DNA of 64,000 nucleotides from Saccopteryx bilineata. Taxonomy: Eukaryota > Chordata > Mammalia > Chiroptera > Emballonuridae. Positions 1 to 11,161 of the stretch are shown in pieces. A program made the position numbers and the translations under genes. The notes below the pieces were generated by a model that ran no database searches, had not been told where the DNA came from, and saw nothing but the letters and a program-made list of their open reading frames with translations. Every line of letters begins with the position of its first letter. Within the stretch, counting starts at the first letter, position 1. The stretch is taken from the NCBI RefSeq assembly GCF_036850765.1, contig NC_089495.1:28116875-28180874 (forward strand). Direction: 5' to 3'.

Positions 1-29
1 TTTGCTTGTTGGTTCACTCCCCCACTTCT

Positions 30-33
<4 letters not shown>

Positions 34-71
<38 letters not shown>
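34..71. repeat. (AC)n microsatellite
   Basis: About 19 uninterrupted AC dinucleotides. A simple repeat, likely length-variable between individuals. Confidence 0.95.
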
Positions 72-73
<2 letters not shown>

Positions 74-894
74 TGCAATTGGGTGCAGGACATAAATAGT
101 CAGCCACTGTGAATTATATATTTTGGTTTATGGGTTTTGTTTTATTCATTTAAATGATATTTTCCTTTTTCCAGGTATGCACTTAAAGTACTGGTGTCAG
201 TTTGATCATTTCAAGTCTTGCTTTTAGAGCTTGTTAAAGTAGGTCCAGTTTAGATTTTAGTATTAGGTTGATTTAGCTCCATTCCTATGGTGGTTTCCTC
301 TCAGGACATTATCTGAAACCATGTGCATTAAGAGATCATTTTACTCTGTCTGGTTGGATTATAAAATATTTCATATCTCTGGAGACCTCTCTGTAAGGTT
401 TCTCCTCTCTGGTAATCGGTTTCACAAATTTTAGGTGTTTTATTTTATTTTTTAACTCTGATCTTAATCTCTTCAACTCATGAGGGCCATTAGGTTGCAA
501 CTACATATCCCCTCCCTACGCTGCAGCCTGAAAAGTTAGCCTAGCAATAAATTGGTGTAAACTTAGAGCTTATTTCATTTGTTTCTTTTCTTTCAAAAAC
601 CATGGTCTCAAACTGCTTATTGTCCAATTGTCTGACAACCATTGTTTCATATATTTTTTTCTAACAATCCAGTTATTTAAGGTACAAGAGTGATTCTGGA
701 CCCTATTAATTTCTCATGTCTGATATTATTCTTACTCTTGATAATTTTAAAAAATGTACTGAAGACACATAAAATAACTATCATTTAATGTGAAAATTAC
801 AAAATTTAAGAGAAATAACTAAGAAGTTGAACAACAGAATCAATATCCAATAATATCAAAATTATACTTATTAATATCAATTCATCATTTAGGC
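72..894. other. No recognisable feature
   Basis: AT-rich sequence with no open frame of note and no repeat that I can name. It may hold decayed old repeats. Confidence 0.5.
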
Positions 895-1000
895 CAGGGG
901 TAGGGAAACTTTTTGGCTGAGAGAGCCATGAATGCCACATATTTTAAAATGTAATTCCACGAGCCATACAATGGCCTGTGTACGTTATGCATTATCCAAT

Positions 1001-1753
1001 AAAAATTTAGTGTTGTCGGACGCATCAAAGGGAAGATGGAAGACTTTCAGGGTTCCAAAGAGGCGACTTTTGTTGTTGATGAAGTGAGCAACATTGTAAA
1101 AGAGGCCGTGGAAAGTGTCATCGGAGACAGCGCCTACCAGCACAGCAAGGTCAACCAGTGGACCAACAACGTAGTGGAACAAACTCTGAGCCAACTCAGC
1201 AAGCTGGGAAAACCATTTAAATACATTGTGACCTGTGTAATTATGCAGAAGAATGGAGCAGGATTGCACTCGGTGAGTTCTTGCTTCTGGGACAGCTCTA
1301 CTGACGGGAGCTGCACCATGCGGTGGGAGAACAAGACCATGTACTGCATCGTCACCACCTTCGGGCTGTCCATCTGACCTCGTCATCGCCCGCACTCTTC
1401 TCCTCTGTCACCCTCTCTCCTCCATCTGCTAACCACCAGCCGTGAATTCAGTGAGCACCTTCCCCATTCTTTGTTTTTGTAGCACTCTCAAAATGGAGAG
1501 AAAACACCAAACGACCGCACTGTTCTGCAGTCGGCACACCTCGTCAGAGGAGTTGTTCACCATAGGCAGTAGAAGCCTGGGCCGCCACTTGTCTTAACTC
1601 GATTTCTGCTCAAAGGTGCTAAAAGCTCAAATCTGCTAGTGTGAAACTTTCTCTACTCTCTCAAATGATTCAATCACACTAAGTTTTCACACTTTGTACT
1701 TTTAAAAGTTAGAATAAATTATTCCAATTAAAAAAAAAAAATTTAGTGTTGTC
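1001..1753 (+). repeat. Target-site duplication pair of the DYNLT1 retrocopy
   Basis: AAAAATTTAGTGTTGTC occurs at 1001-1017 and again at 1737-1753. The site lies inside hAT sequence, and the T/AAAA context fits L1 endonuclease cleavage. Confidence 0.9.
1018..1740 (+). pseudogene. DYNLT1: DYNLT1 (Tctex-1 dynein light chain) processed retrocopy with intact frame
   Basis: The frame 1036-1377 encodes 113 residues, the length of DYNLT1, the Tctex-type light chain that dimerises on the dynein intermediate chain and links cargo to cytoplasmic dynein. Recognisable blocks are [13 protein letters not shown] near residues 12-24, [10 protein letters not shown] near 34-43, [20 protein letters not shown] near 59-78 and the C-terminal FGLSI. 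There are no introns. A 3' UTR follows, with AATAAA at 1713-1718 and an A-tract at 1730-1740. A 17-bp duplication (AAAAATTTAGTGTTGTC, 1001-1017 and 1737-1753) brackets it, the mark of L1-mediated retrotransposition. The start is the family start, with only 18 nt of leader. No promoter is evident. It is formally a retropseudogene, but the frame is undamaged, so an expressed retrogene remains possible. Confidence 0.9.
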
Positions 1754-2112
1754 TTGGAGGACAGCTATGATTGGCTCCAGCCACCCGCAACCATGAACAT
1801 GAGCGGTAGGAAATGAATGGATTATAATACATGAGAATGTTTTATATTTTTAACATTATTTTTTTATTAAAGATTTGTCTGCAAGCCAGATGCAGCCATC
1901 AAAAGAGCCACATCTGGCTTGCGAGCCATAGGTTCCCGACCTGATTTAAGCCCAATTATATCCATTGTTCAAGTAAAAATGGATGCTAAAATAGGGATGG
2001 GAGCTCTGGTTTAATAGTAGTTTATTTAAAAAGAGCTCATGTCTGATATGACATGAGCTAAAGTTTAGAAAGTTTAGAAAAGTTCTGTGCAGAGTGATTT
2101 ATTAAGATTCTA

Positions 2113-2330
2113 TTTTTATTTTTATTTATTTTTATTTTTTATTTATTCATTTTAGAGAGGAGAGAGAGAGAGAGTGTATGTGTGTGTGTGTGTGAGGGGG
2201 GGGGGGAAGGAGCAGGAAGCATCAACTCCCACATGTGCCTTGACCAGACAAGTGCAGGGTTTTGAACTGGCGACCTCAGCATTTTGAACTGGTCGACGCT
2301 TTATCCACTGCACCACCACAGGTCAGGCCG
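2113..2330 (-). mobile_element. tRNA-derived bat SINE, short type
   Basis: Read on the minus strand it starts GGCCTGACCTGTGGTGGTGC, followed by a decayed box-B region, a pyrimidine-rich body and an A-rich end. It is flanked by AAGATTCTA (2104-2112) and AAGATTATA (2331-2339). It contains a (TG)n and a G-run near 2176-2207. Similar copies lie at about 24.9 and 35.6 kb. Confidence 0.8.
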
Positions 2331-2439
2331 AAGATTATATTTAAATACAGTCATTAAAAAAATGGCCTTGGTAGAAATATGTGATCAGATCAAAGGAGGT
2401 ATGATTATCTTTTTGTAATTCTATACTCGATTTTTAAAA

Positions 2440-2690
2440 CAACTTTAATATAAACTAATCATATAATCTAACAATTACACTCTAAGGTCTGCTCAAGAGA
2501 AAGAAATGAAAATCTGTTCATACAAAAATTTGTATGCAAACATTATAAGCAGCATTATTCATAATAGTCAAAACTGAAAATAATCCAAATGTTTATCAGC
2601 TGTGGAAAGGATAAACAAAACATAGCACATTCATATAATGAAATATTGTTCAGAAATGAAAAGGAACTACTAATACATGCCTATTTAGAA
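2440..2690 (+). mobile_element. Old L1 3' ORF2 fragment
   Basis: Decayed LINE-1 ORF2 C-terminal coding sequence: the stretch around 2500-2650 matches the usual pattern of 'gcagcattattcataatag ... ccaaatgt'. Many stops. The boundaries are approximate. Confidence 0.6.
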
Positions 2691-2696
2691 CATACT

Positions 2697-3253
2697 TTTA
2701 TAAATCTAGAAACAGTCCAGAGTCAGTCAGTGGATGAGTGGATAAAAAAAGCTGCGGTACACTTACACAGTAGAATACTACATGGCTGTGAAATAGAAGA
2801 AAATCTTACTTTTTGTGACAGCATGGATGGACCTGGAGATTATTTTGCTACGTGAAATAAGCCAGGCTGAGAGATACAAATATCATATGATCTCACTTAT
2901 GTGTGGAATCTAATGAACACAGTAATCTGAGGAACAAAATAGAAACAGAGGCAGGGTCACGAACAGAGGGACAGCCGTCGGAGGGAAGGGAGAACAGGGG
3001 TCAGAATCAAAGAAGGTGAAGAGATTAATCAAATTATAAACACATAACTCGTAGCTACATACTACAATGTAAGAAGTCCCAGAGGGAAGGGGGGATAGAT
3101 GTAGTGGGAGGGAACAAAAAGGGTGAGATTGGAATGGAAGGAGACTCTGCATGGGACACGGGGACACAATACAGGCAATTGAGGTGTTATATCGAGTGGG
3201 ACACTTGAAACCATGCCAACACAATAAATTAAAAAAAATAAAAATAAAAAAAG
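2697..3253 (+). mobile_element. 5'-truncated L1 3' end
   Basis: Starts in the ORF2 C-terminus (a DEWIKK-like stretch near 2730-2750), passes through 'atggatggacctggagat' and a purine-rich 3' UTR, and ends in an A-rich tail near 3220-3253. It abuts the older L1 piece to its left. Confidence 0.8.
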
Positions 3254-3650
3254 GCTCTATCACTGTTAAGTGGGGCATTGATAAACTAAATATTTCTGGA
3301 AGAAAAAAAAATCCTGGTCTACAATAATAGACTAATGTAGTATATTTCCAATCACTAGGCAGAGATCCAGAAGCAAAAGTTTTGCCACCTTACACGGTCT
3401 ATTCTTCATCTCCTCTCCTTCATTAGTACTTATGGTTCTGTTTTAGTCTCTCCCTATTCTAATTTTTCTTTGCTTCTGGCTTTTTCAGAAATTTTGATAA
3501 TTTATTTGATCACAGGGTAATTTTGTCTAGATATTACTAATCAGACTGGGAATGGGAAAGTGAGTCCATGATGCATCAATCAGAAATCTTTTAGTTTTCA
3601 CTGACAGAAATGCAATTTAAACAAAGACAAAATGCAAATGGAGATTATGT
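3254..3650. other. No recognisable feature
   Basis: Non-repetitive looking sequence with no supported gene. Confidence 0.5.
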
Positions 3651-3654
3651 ACTG

Positions 3655-4997
3655 AGTGGCCCAATATTCTTAAGATGCAGTCTCTCCAAACTGATCTATA
3701 GGCTTAATGCAATCACTACCAAAATCCCAGCAAGCTTCTTTTTTTCATAGTATTGTACCTATATTTACATATGCACATGTACATGTATACATACGTAAGA
3801 AATGTTTAGAGTCTTAACTCATATCACAAATAAAAATCAATTAAAATGGATCATAGACCCAAATGTGAAAGCTAAGCTGTAATATTTTTAGAACAAAAGA
3901 AAAAAGTCTTTGTAACCTTAGATTAGATAAAGTTTTGTTGGCTGCAACACCACAAACACAATCCATAAAAGAAAATAATTAATAAATTGTACTTCATCAA
4001 AATAAAAATATTTCCTTTTCAAAAGACATCATTGAGATAATGGAAGAACAAACCACAGAATCTAAGGAAATATTTGCAAATTATATATCTAGTAAAGGAC
4101 TTATATTCCAAATATGCAACATATGCTTACTACAATTCAGTAAGAAGACAAGCAACCCAATTAAAACATGTTGAAAAGTATCTGAATAGTCAGTGCACCA
4201 CAAAGATATATGAACAGCCAATAAGCACAAGAAAAGAAGTTCAGCATCTTCAGTCACTGGGGAAATGCCAATTGAAACGACCAGAAAATAACACTACACA
4301 CATGCCCAGCAGAATGGCTATTATTTATAAGTTTGACAAATCAGATGTTTTCCAAAATGTGATGAAACATTATTGATAGAGATGTAAAATGATAGTCAAT
4401 TTGAAAAAACAATTTGATTCAGAAAAATTGGAACATAAATTTATCATATAACCTAATAACTATACCCTAAGTCTTACACAAGTGAAAGAAGTAAAAACCT
4501 TTCTACAAAAAATCTGTATGAAAACGTTTTTAGCAGCATTACTCAAAATAGCCAAACACTAAAAATAATTCCAATGTTTATTAGCTGGTAAAAAGATGAA
4601 CAAAACATGGCACATCCATACAATGGAATATTATTCAGTAATTAAAACGAAAAAATTATTAATATTTTACATGGCTCAACATGAATGAACCTGAAAAACA
4701 TACTGAATGAAAGAGGCCAGATTCAGAAGACCAATATGATTCTATTTATATAAAAATTTATTTAAAAAATCTACGAAGGAGAGAGAGCAGATCAATGACT
4801 GCTTGGAACTGGAGGAAAGAATGGAATTGACTATAAAAGAGCACAAGAAAACCTTTTGTGGAGTAATGAAAACAGTGTAACTGAAAATGTACTGACAGTT
4901 GTATAGCTCTAAAAATTTACTAAAAATCATTGAATTGTATACCTAAAATGAGCATTTTTAATGCTATGTAACTTATACATCAATAAAACTGTTAAAG
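3655..4997 (+). mobile_element. Old L1, ORF2 3' half and 3' end
   Basis: ORF2-derived sequence with many stops (for example 'gatctataggcttaatgcaa' at about 3699, and C-terminal segments at 4500-4720), then a 3' UTR ending ATCAATAAAACTGTTAAA at 4979-4996, the usual end of an old mammalian L1 3' UTR. Its 3' end was the target of the large insertion that follows. Confidence 0.75.
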
Positions 4998-5000
4998 TAC

Positions 5001-7757
5001 AGAGGATCAATGAAACCAGGAGCTGGTTCTTTGAAAAGGTAAACAAGATCGATGAACCTTTAACGAGACTCACCAAGAAAAAAAGAGAGAGGACTCAAAT
5101 AAATAAAATTAGAAACGAGAGTGGAGAAATAACAACTGACACAACAGAAATACAAAATATTGTAAGAAAATACTATGAAGAACTGTATGCCAAAGAACTA
5201 GACAACCTAGATGAAATGGACAAATACCTTGAATAATATAATCTTCCAAAAATCAATCTGGAAGAAACAGAAAACCTAAACAGACCAATTACAACAAATG
5301 AGATTGAAACAGCTATCAAAAAACTCCCAAAAAAGAAAAGTCCTGGGCCTGATGGCTTCACAAGTGAATTCTACCAAATATTCAAAGAAGAACTAACTCC
5401 TAACCTTCTCAAGCTATTTCAAAAAATTCAAGAGGAAGGAAGACTTCCAAACCCCTTTCATGAGGTGAGCATAATTCTGATTCGAAAACCAGGCAAAGAC
5501 AACACACAAAAAAGAAAATTATAGGCCAATATCCCTGATGAACTTAGATGAAAAAATCCTCAACAAAATATTAGCAAACCGGATCCAGCAATATATGAAA
5601 AAAATCACACACCATGATCAAGTGAGATTTATTCTTGGAAGGCAAGGGTGGTACAATATTTGTAAATCAATCAATGTGATTCATCACATAAACAAAAGAA
5701 AGAAGAAAAACCACATGATAATTTCAATAGATGCAGAAAAAGCATTTGATAAAATCCAGCACCCATTCATGATCAAAACTCTCAGCCAAGTGGGAATACA
5801 GGGAACATACCTCAACATGATAAAGGCCATCTATGAAAAACCCACAGCCAACATCATACTCAATGGGCAAAAATTGAAACCAATCCCCTTAAGATCAGGA
5901 ACAAGGCAGGGGTGCCCCCTTTCACCACTCTTATTCAACATAGTTCTGGAAGTCCTAGCCACAGCAATCAGACAAGAAAAAGAAATAAAAGGCATCCAAA
6001 TTGGAAAAGAAGAAGTAAAACTATCATTATTTGCAGATGATGTGATATTCTATATAGAAAACCTTAAAGTCTCAGTCAAAAAATTACTAGATCTGATAAA
6101 TGAATTCGGCAAGGTGGCAGGATATAAAATCAATACTCAGAAATCAGAGGCATTTTTATACACTAATAATGAACTGTCAGAAAGAGAAATCAAGGAATCA
6201 ATCCCCTTTACCATTGCAACCAAAAAAATAAAGTACCTAGGAATAAATCTAACCAAGGAGACTAAAGACTTGTACTCGGAAAATTATAAAACATTGATAA
6301 AAGAAATCAGGGAAGATACGAATAAATGGAGGCATATACTGTGCTCATGGTTAGGAAGAATAAATATCATTAAAATGTCTATATTACCCAAAGCAATTTA
6401 TAAATTCAATGCAATACCGATTAAAATACCAATGACTTACTTCAAAGATATAGAACACATATTCCAAAAATTTATATGGAACCAAAAGAGAACACGAATA
6501 GCCTCAGCAATCTTGAAAAGGAAGAATAAAGAGGGAGGTATCACACTTCCGGATATCAAGTTATATTATAAGGCCATTGTACTCAGAACAGCATGGCACT
6601 GGCATAAGAACAGGCACATAGATCAATGGAACATAACAGAGAACCCAGAAATAAACCCACAGCTCTATGGACAACTGATATTTGACAAAGGAGGTAAGGA
6701 AATACAATGGAGTCAAGACAGCCTCTTCAACAAATGGTGTTGGGAAAATTGGACAGCTACCTGCAAAAAAATGAAACTAGACCACCAACTTACACCACTC
6801 ACAAAAATAAACTCAAAATGGATAAAAGACTTAAATGTAAGCTGTGAAACCATAAGCATCTTAGAAGAAAACATAGGCAGTACGCTCTCTGACATCTCTT
6901 GCAGCAATATATTTGCTGATTTGTCTCCAAAGGCAAGTGAAATAAAAGACAGGATAAACAAATGGGACTTTATCAAACTAAAAAGCTTCTGCACAGCTAA
7001 AGACAATAAGGACAGAATAAAAAGACAAACTACACAATGGGATAATATATTTGACATTGCGTCTGATAAGGGGTTAATAACCAAAATTTATAAAGAACTT
7101 GTAAAGCTTAATACCAGGAAGACAAACAATCCAATCCAAAAATGAGAAAAAGAAATGAATAGAAACTTCTCCAAAGAGGACACACAGATGACCAATAGGC
7201 ATATGAAAAAATGTTCAACATCATTAATAATTAGTGAAATGCAAATTAAAACCACAATGAGATATCACCTCACACCAGTCAGAATGGCACCCATCAATAA
7301 AACAACACAGAATAAGTGCTGGCGAGGATGTGGAGAAAAGGGAACCCTCCTGCACTGCTGGTGGGAATGCAGACTGGTGCAGCCACTGTGGAAAACAGTA
7401 TGGAGATTCCTCAAGAAATTAAAAATCGAACTGCCTTTTGACCCAGCTATACCACTGTTAGGAATATACCCCAAGAACACCATAACACTGTTTGAAAAGA
7501 AGAAATGCACCCCCATGTTTATGGCAGCATTGTTCACAATAGCAAAGATCTGGAAACAGTCCAAGTGTTCATCAGTGGACGAGTGGATTAAAAAGCTTTG
7601 GTACATATATACTATGGAATACTACTCAGCCATAAGAAATGATGACATAGGATCTTTTACAACAACATGGATGGGCCTTGATAACATTTTACTGAGCGAA
7701 AGAAGTAATTCAGAAAAAACTAAGAACTATATGATTCCATACATAGGTGGGACATAA
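5001..7757 (+). pseudogene. L1 ORF2 (endonuclease-truncated; RT and C-terminal domains)
   Basis: LINE-1 ORF2p, the reverse transcriptase that copies L1 RNA at a nicked target. The 5' truncation removes the endonuclease domain. Reading starts in the linker before RT, frame 5001-5233, with a stop at 5234-5236. It resumes in the same frame to about 5517, where an extra base in an A-run shifts the frame. From 5538 it is open for 535 codons, with the RT active-site motif FADD at 6030-6041. A TGA at 7143-7145, where the family usually has Trp, separates the last 200 codons. These carry the cysteine motif CX3CX7HX4C at 7317-7370. The stop at 7755-7757 matches the normal ORF2 end. Three lesions in about 2.7 kb suggest moderate age. 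It is not functional. Confidence 0.9.
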
Positions 7758-7848
7758 AGATGAGACTCAGAGACATGGACAACAGTGTAGGGGTTACAGG
7801 GTGGGGGGAGGAGAGGGAGGGGGTTGGGGGAAGGGAGGGGCACAAAGA
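7758..7848 (+). other. Partial L1 3' UTR (G-rich tract), no A-tail
   Basis: The purine-rich, G-run segment expected after L1 ORF2 is present at 7780-7845 and then stops abruptly. Retroviral RNase H-like sequence follows with no poly(A). Confidence 0.75.
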
Positions 7849-8083
7849 TCATGGCTTTTCAGCATTTGCCATATTCCCCCTTTAATCTATAGACAGACAG
7901 CAAATATTTACTTATGGTGTTTCCACTATAAAGACTGCTGTCATAGGGACAAATGCTGATGAACTATTTCAGCAGTTCCTCCTTCTTCAGAAACTTATAT
8001 GTTAACATAGAGCTCCATGTTTCATATTACATACTCAAGCTCACTCCATGCTCCCTGGAGCTTTAGCACAAGGGAATGCCCTT

Positions 8084-8492
8084 TTTTGTTGTTGTTGTTG
8101 TATTTTTTCTTTTATTTATTTATTTTTTTGTATTTTTCTGAAGATGGAAATGGGGAGGCAGTCAGACAGGCTCCCGCATGCGCCTGACCGAGATCCACCT
8201 GGCATGCCTACCAGGGGGGAATGCTCTGCCCATCTGGGGTGTTGCTCTGTTGCAACCAAAGCCATTCTAGCACCTGAGGCAGAGGCCATGGGGCCATCCT
8301 TAGTGCCCGGGGTGGCTTTGCTCTGGAGGAGCTTTGGCTGCGGGAGGGGAAGAGAGAGACAGAAAGGAAGGAGATGGGGAGGGGTGGAGAAGTAGATGGG
8401 CGCTTCTTCTGTGTGCTCTGACTGGGAATTGAACCCGGGAATCCTGCACACCAGGCCAATGATCTACCACTGAGCCAACCGGCCAGGGCCTA
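8084..8492 (-). mobile_element. Long tRNA-derived bat SINE (Ves-like)
   Basis: On the minus strand it starts GGCCCTGGCCGGTTGGCTCA, with a box-B-like TTCAATTCCC, then a roughly 300-bp body ending CTTCAGAAAAATAC. Flanked by GGAATGCCCTT at 8073-8083 and 8493-8503. Inserted into retroviral pol. Confidence 0.9.
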
Positions 8493-8848
8493 GGAATGCC
8501 CTTGTTGATCAAGCTACCCAAAAGAAAATTATATGGAGCAACCATGACAGACCGAGCAAGTCAGTCTCATACTATTCATCACCAGAACGCTGCAGCCCGG
8601 TGTAAACAGTTTCAACTTTCTCGGGAAGCAGCACGGCAGATTGGGAAATCCTGTCCAAGGGGTCCTATACTGCCCCTTCATTTGGAGTTAACCCTCAAGG
8701 ACCCCTACCAGGACAACTTTGGCAGATGGATGTTACTCATTTACCTTCATTTGGCAAACAGTCGTATGTCCACATTACAGTGGATACATATTCCAGATCT
8801 ATAGTAACCTCTGTCAGAACAGGAGAGGCTGCTAAGCATGCTATAGCT

Positions 8849-9201
8849 CAGGGGTCCCCAAACATTTTACACAGGGGGCCAGTTCACTGTCCCTCAGACT
8901 GTTGGAGGGCTGGACTATAAAAAAAAACTATGAAAAATCCCTATGCACACTGCACATATCTTATTTTAAAGTAAAAAAACAAAACAGGAACAAATACAAT
9001 ATTTAAAATAAAGAACAAGTAAATTTAAATCAACAAACTGACCAGTATTTCAATGGGAACTATGGGCCTACTTTTGGCTAATGAGATGATCAATGTGCTC
9101 CTCTCTCTGACCACCAATAAAAGACGTGTCCCTTCTGGAAGTGCGGCGGGCCGGATAAATGGCCTCGGTGCAGCCCACGGGCCGTAGTTTGGGGACCCCT
9201 G
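8849..9201. mobile_element. Non-autonomous hAT transposon (MITE)
   Basis: 353 bp. The left end is CAGGGGTCCCCAAAC and the minus-strand right end CAGGGGTCCCCAAAC, identical over 15 bp. The flanking 8-bp duplication CTATAGCT (8841-8848 and 9202-9209) is perfect. There is no transposase. It interrupts the retroviral integrase core, so it is younger than that fragment. Confidence 0.92.
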
Positions 9202-9749
9202 CTATAGCTCATTGTCTGTATGCATTGTTCTATTATTGGATTTCCTAAACTGGCTAAACTGAAAATGCTCCTGCATATGGAGCAAAAGCATTTACTGTAT
9301 TTTGTCATGCTTACAATCTTTAAAGTTAAGGTATTATTAAAGTGTACTCAGCAAACATTTTAAGATCAATTAAAAAAAAATTTAAGAGGGGGTAGTCATA
9401 TCCTGGAACTCCTATGGGTCTACCATATCATGTTTTTTACTTAAAAAAAAATTTTACATTTCTTTGGAATGCTGAGGAACAGAAGACACCAAATCTTTCT
9501 CGCCTGCAAACTACTACCTTCTTTATTAGATCCAGCTAATAACACTGTTTTGTCTTTTTCCAAATAGCTCCAGATATATGGAAACGATTTATATAGGCGG
9601 ATGGGGATCCTCAAACCCCTCAGTGAGATCTTCTGAGCATGGCTGTTAAGATACCTAGAGGCAGAAAAAGCCCAATAGAGATCAGGGGAACTACCAGCTT
9701 TTAGGATACACCCTTAAAGGCTCCAATGACCCAAAGGGGTCTCATAGGA

Positions 9750-10430
9750 TGCCATCTGGGTCCTGCTTCAATAGTGGAAAGGAAGGTCATTGAGCTAAAG
9801 CCTGCCAGGCTTACATGCCTCTGCTGTGAGGAAACAGGGACACTGGAAGGTAAGCTTCCCCCTCGCTCCTCTAAGGGAGGGTTCAGTCTCTTCCAGCCCT
9901 GCTCCAGCCACCTATGACCTAACCTTGCCCAGAATGCTGGGGTTGGCCACTGAAGGCTGAAGGTGCCCAGGGCCGTTGGCCCCATCTACGACACTGTGGA
10001 CAAGCCTAGGGTATTTCTTCCAAGAAGCAGGTAAACTGATCTCATTTGCACAAGGGCCACTTAACTATGTTTTTCCTGAATAGTCAGGTTTTTTATTCTT
10101 CCCTCAAAGATCTCTGTTGTGGGTGTTGATAGTCCTATTTTCTGCTGCTTTGCTTAATATATAGTGTTTCCTTTATCCCTCCTACCTCAATGCCCCACTC
10201 ATATTTCAGGCTGGGACCTACTCCTAATTTAGAGCTCTCTTTCCCCCTTTTGCCAACTTCTATTATGAATCTACCTTTGCCACCTAGCTTAGTGTATCCC
10301 AAGGTTCTCTTTACCATGCCACAGTCGCAGAGCTCCAGGGAAAAGCAACCTGGTCTCATCTCTCCAGGCAGAGGAGAACAGAAGCTCCATATCCAAGCAT
10401 GCTGCAAATGGCTTTTCCAGTTTACCTGAA
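9750..10430 (+). pseudogene. Class I ERV gag/protease-like remnant (tentative)
   Basis: A CCHC zinc-knuckle pattern of 14 codons is visible at 9764-9805: Cys 9764, His 9788, Cys 9803. The second Cys is changed to Ser (9773-9775), and a stop sits at the usual Trp position (9791-9793). A second, frameshifted knuckle-like stretch begins at 9816. Pro-rich sequence after it resembles the nucleocapsid-protease junction of gammaretrovirus-like class I elements. Stops and shifts are frequent and no protease active site survives. Gag downstream of the class II integrase is out of proviral order, so this is a second element or a rearrangement. The end near 10430 is a guess. Confidence 0.45.
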
Positions 10431-10729
10431 CCATTACCAGCTAGAAGCAGCGGTCATTGGGACTTGGACATGAGCTGCAAAGTATAGAATGGTGACAACA
10501 ATTCCAGTGCTATGCGGACTTTTCCTGGATGTGGACTTTTCCTGGACTACTGCTCCCTGTGACAGCTCCTAACAGACTGAACTGTGGTTGGGTTGCATTT
10601 TTCAGGGATTTGGCATGGTGATGGGGCCAACTTGGAGTTAGTGAACATGTTCAGGACACTAGTCTTTTATGGATTCTTGCTGTATTGGCCAAGAGTTTGC
10701 TTAAAGGCTTTTAATCACTGTAAAAAAAT
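10431..10729. other. Unassigned segment inside the composite insertion
   Basis: No clear motif. A near-direct repeat of 'ggacttttcctgga' occurs at about 10518-10546. It ends at an A-run (10722-10728) where L1 sequence begins. Confidence 0.4.
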
Positions 10730-11161
10730 AGAAGACTGGATAAAGAAGATGGGACACATATACACCATGGTATACTATTCAACTAGAAGAAATGATGACA
10801 TCGGATCACTTACAGCAGAATGGTGGAATCTTGATAACATTATGTGGAGTGAAATAAGTGAATCAGAAAAAAACAAGAACTGCAGGATTCCATACATTGG
10901 TGGGACATAAAAGCGAGACTAAGGGACATGGACAGGAGTGGGGTGGTTACAGGGGGTGGGGGGAGTGAAGGAGGGAGAGGGGGAGGGGGAAGGGGAGGGG
11001 TACAGGGAAAACTGGATAGAGGGTGATGGAGGACTATCTCTCTTTGGGTGATGGGTATGCAACAGAACTAAATGACAAATTAACCTGGAAATGTTTTCTT
11101 TGAATATATGTACCCTGATTTATTGATGTCACCCCATTAAAATAAAAATTTATTTATAAGA
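10730..11161 (+). mobile_element. Second L1 3' end (ORF2 C-terminus and 3' UTR)
   Basis: Starts with the last 60 or so codons of ORF2 (stop at 10908-10910), then the G-rich 3' UTR and the sequence 'gtcaccccattaaaataaaa' at about 11128-11147 that closes this L1 family. It repeats the ORF2 C-terminus already present at about 7580-7757 and so cannot be the missing tail of that copy by simple splitting. Confidence 0.85.

Larger units (their letters stand above)
895..1943. mobile_element. Non-autonomous hAT transposon, interrupted by a retrocopy
   Basis: The left end starts CAGGGGTAGGGAAAC and the right end, read on the minus strand, starts CAGGTCGGGAACC, giving imperfect terminal inverted repeats typical of hAT elements. 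The element is flanked by an 8-bp duplication, ATTTAGGC (887-894) and ATTTAAGC (1944-1951), with one mismatch. No transposase frame is present, so it moved in trans. Removing the DYNLT1 insertion (1001-1736) leaves a short element of about 310 bp. The exact family name would need a repeat library. Confidence 0.85.
7850..9600 (+). pseudogene. Class II (betaretrovirus-like) ERV pol remnant: RNase H end and integrase
   Basis: An old endogenous retroviral pol piece, broken by insertions. An RNase H motif with the catalytic aspartate (TDS) lies at 7893-7901, just after an in-frame stop. The integrase zinc-binding domain follows, with His codons at 8568 and 8580 and Cys at 8652; the fourth ligand position (8661-8663) reads Gly. 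The catalytic core begins near 8720, with the first Asp at 8729-8731, in a different frame from the zinc domain. The second acidic position (9261-9263) reads Glu rather than the expected Asp. A SINE (8084-8492) and a hAT element (8849-9201) interrupt it. The C-terminal limit near 9600 is uncertain. No gag, RT or LTR of this element is visible. Non-functional. Confidence 0.8.
4998..11161 (+). mobile_element. Composite L1 / ERV / L1 insertion with one outer target-site duplication
   Basis: AAAACTGTTAAAG occurs at 4985-4997 and at 11162-11174, preceded on the left by T, the T/AAAA site preferred by L1 endonuclease. Between the copies lie, all on the plus strand: L1 ORF2 and part of a 3' UTR (4998 to about 7848), class II retroviral pol (about 7850-9600), a class I gag-like piece (about 9750-10430), unassigned sequence, and a second L1 C-terminus plus complete 3' UTR (about 10730-11161). 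The first L1 has no A-tail. The second L1 repeats ORF2 C-terminal sequence already present in the first. A single reverse-transcription event on a read-through RNA would explain the outer duplication; this is inference. Confidence 0.65.

Noticed and set aside
985..1395. 136-codon frame antisense to the DYNLT1 copy
   Set aside because: A shadow of the conserved coding strand, with no family similarity.
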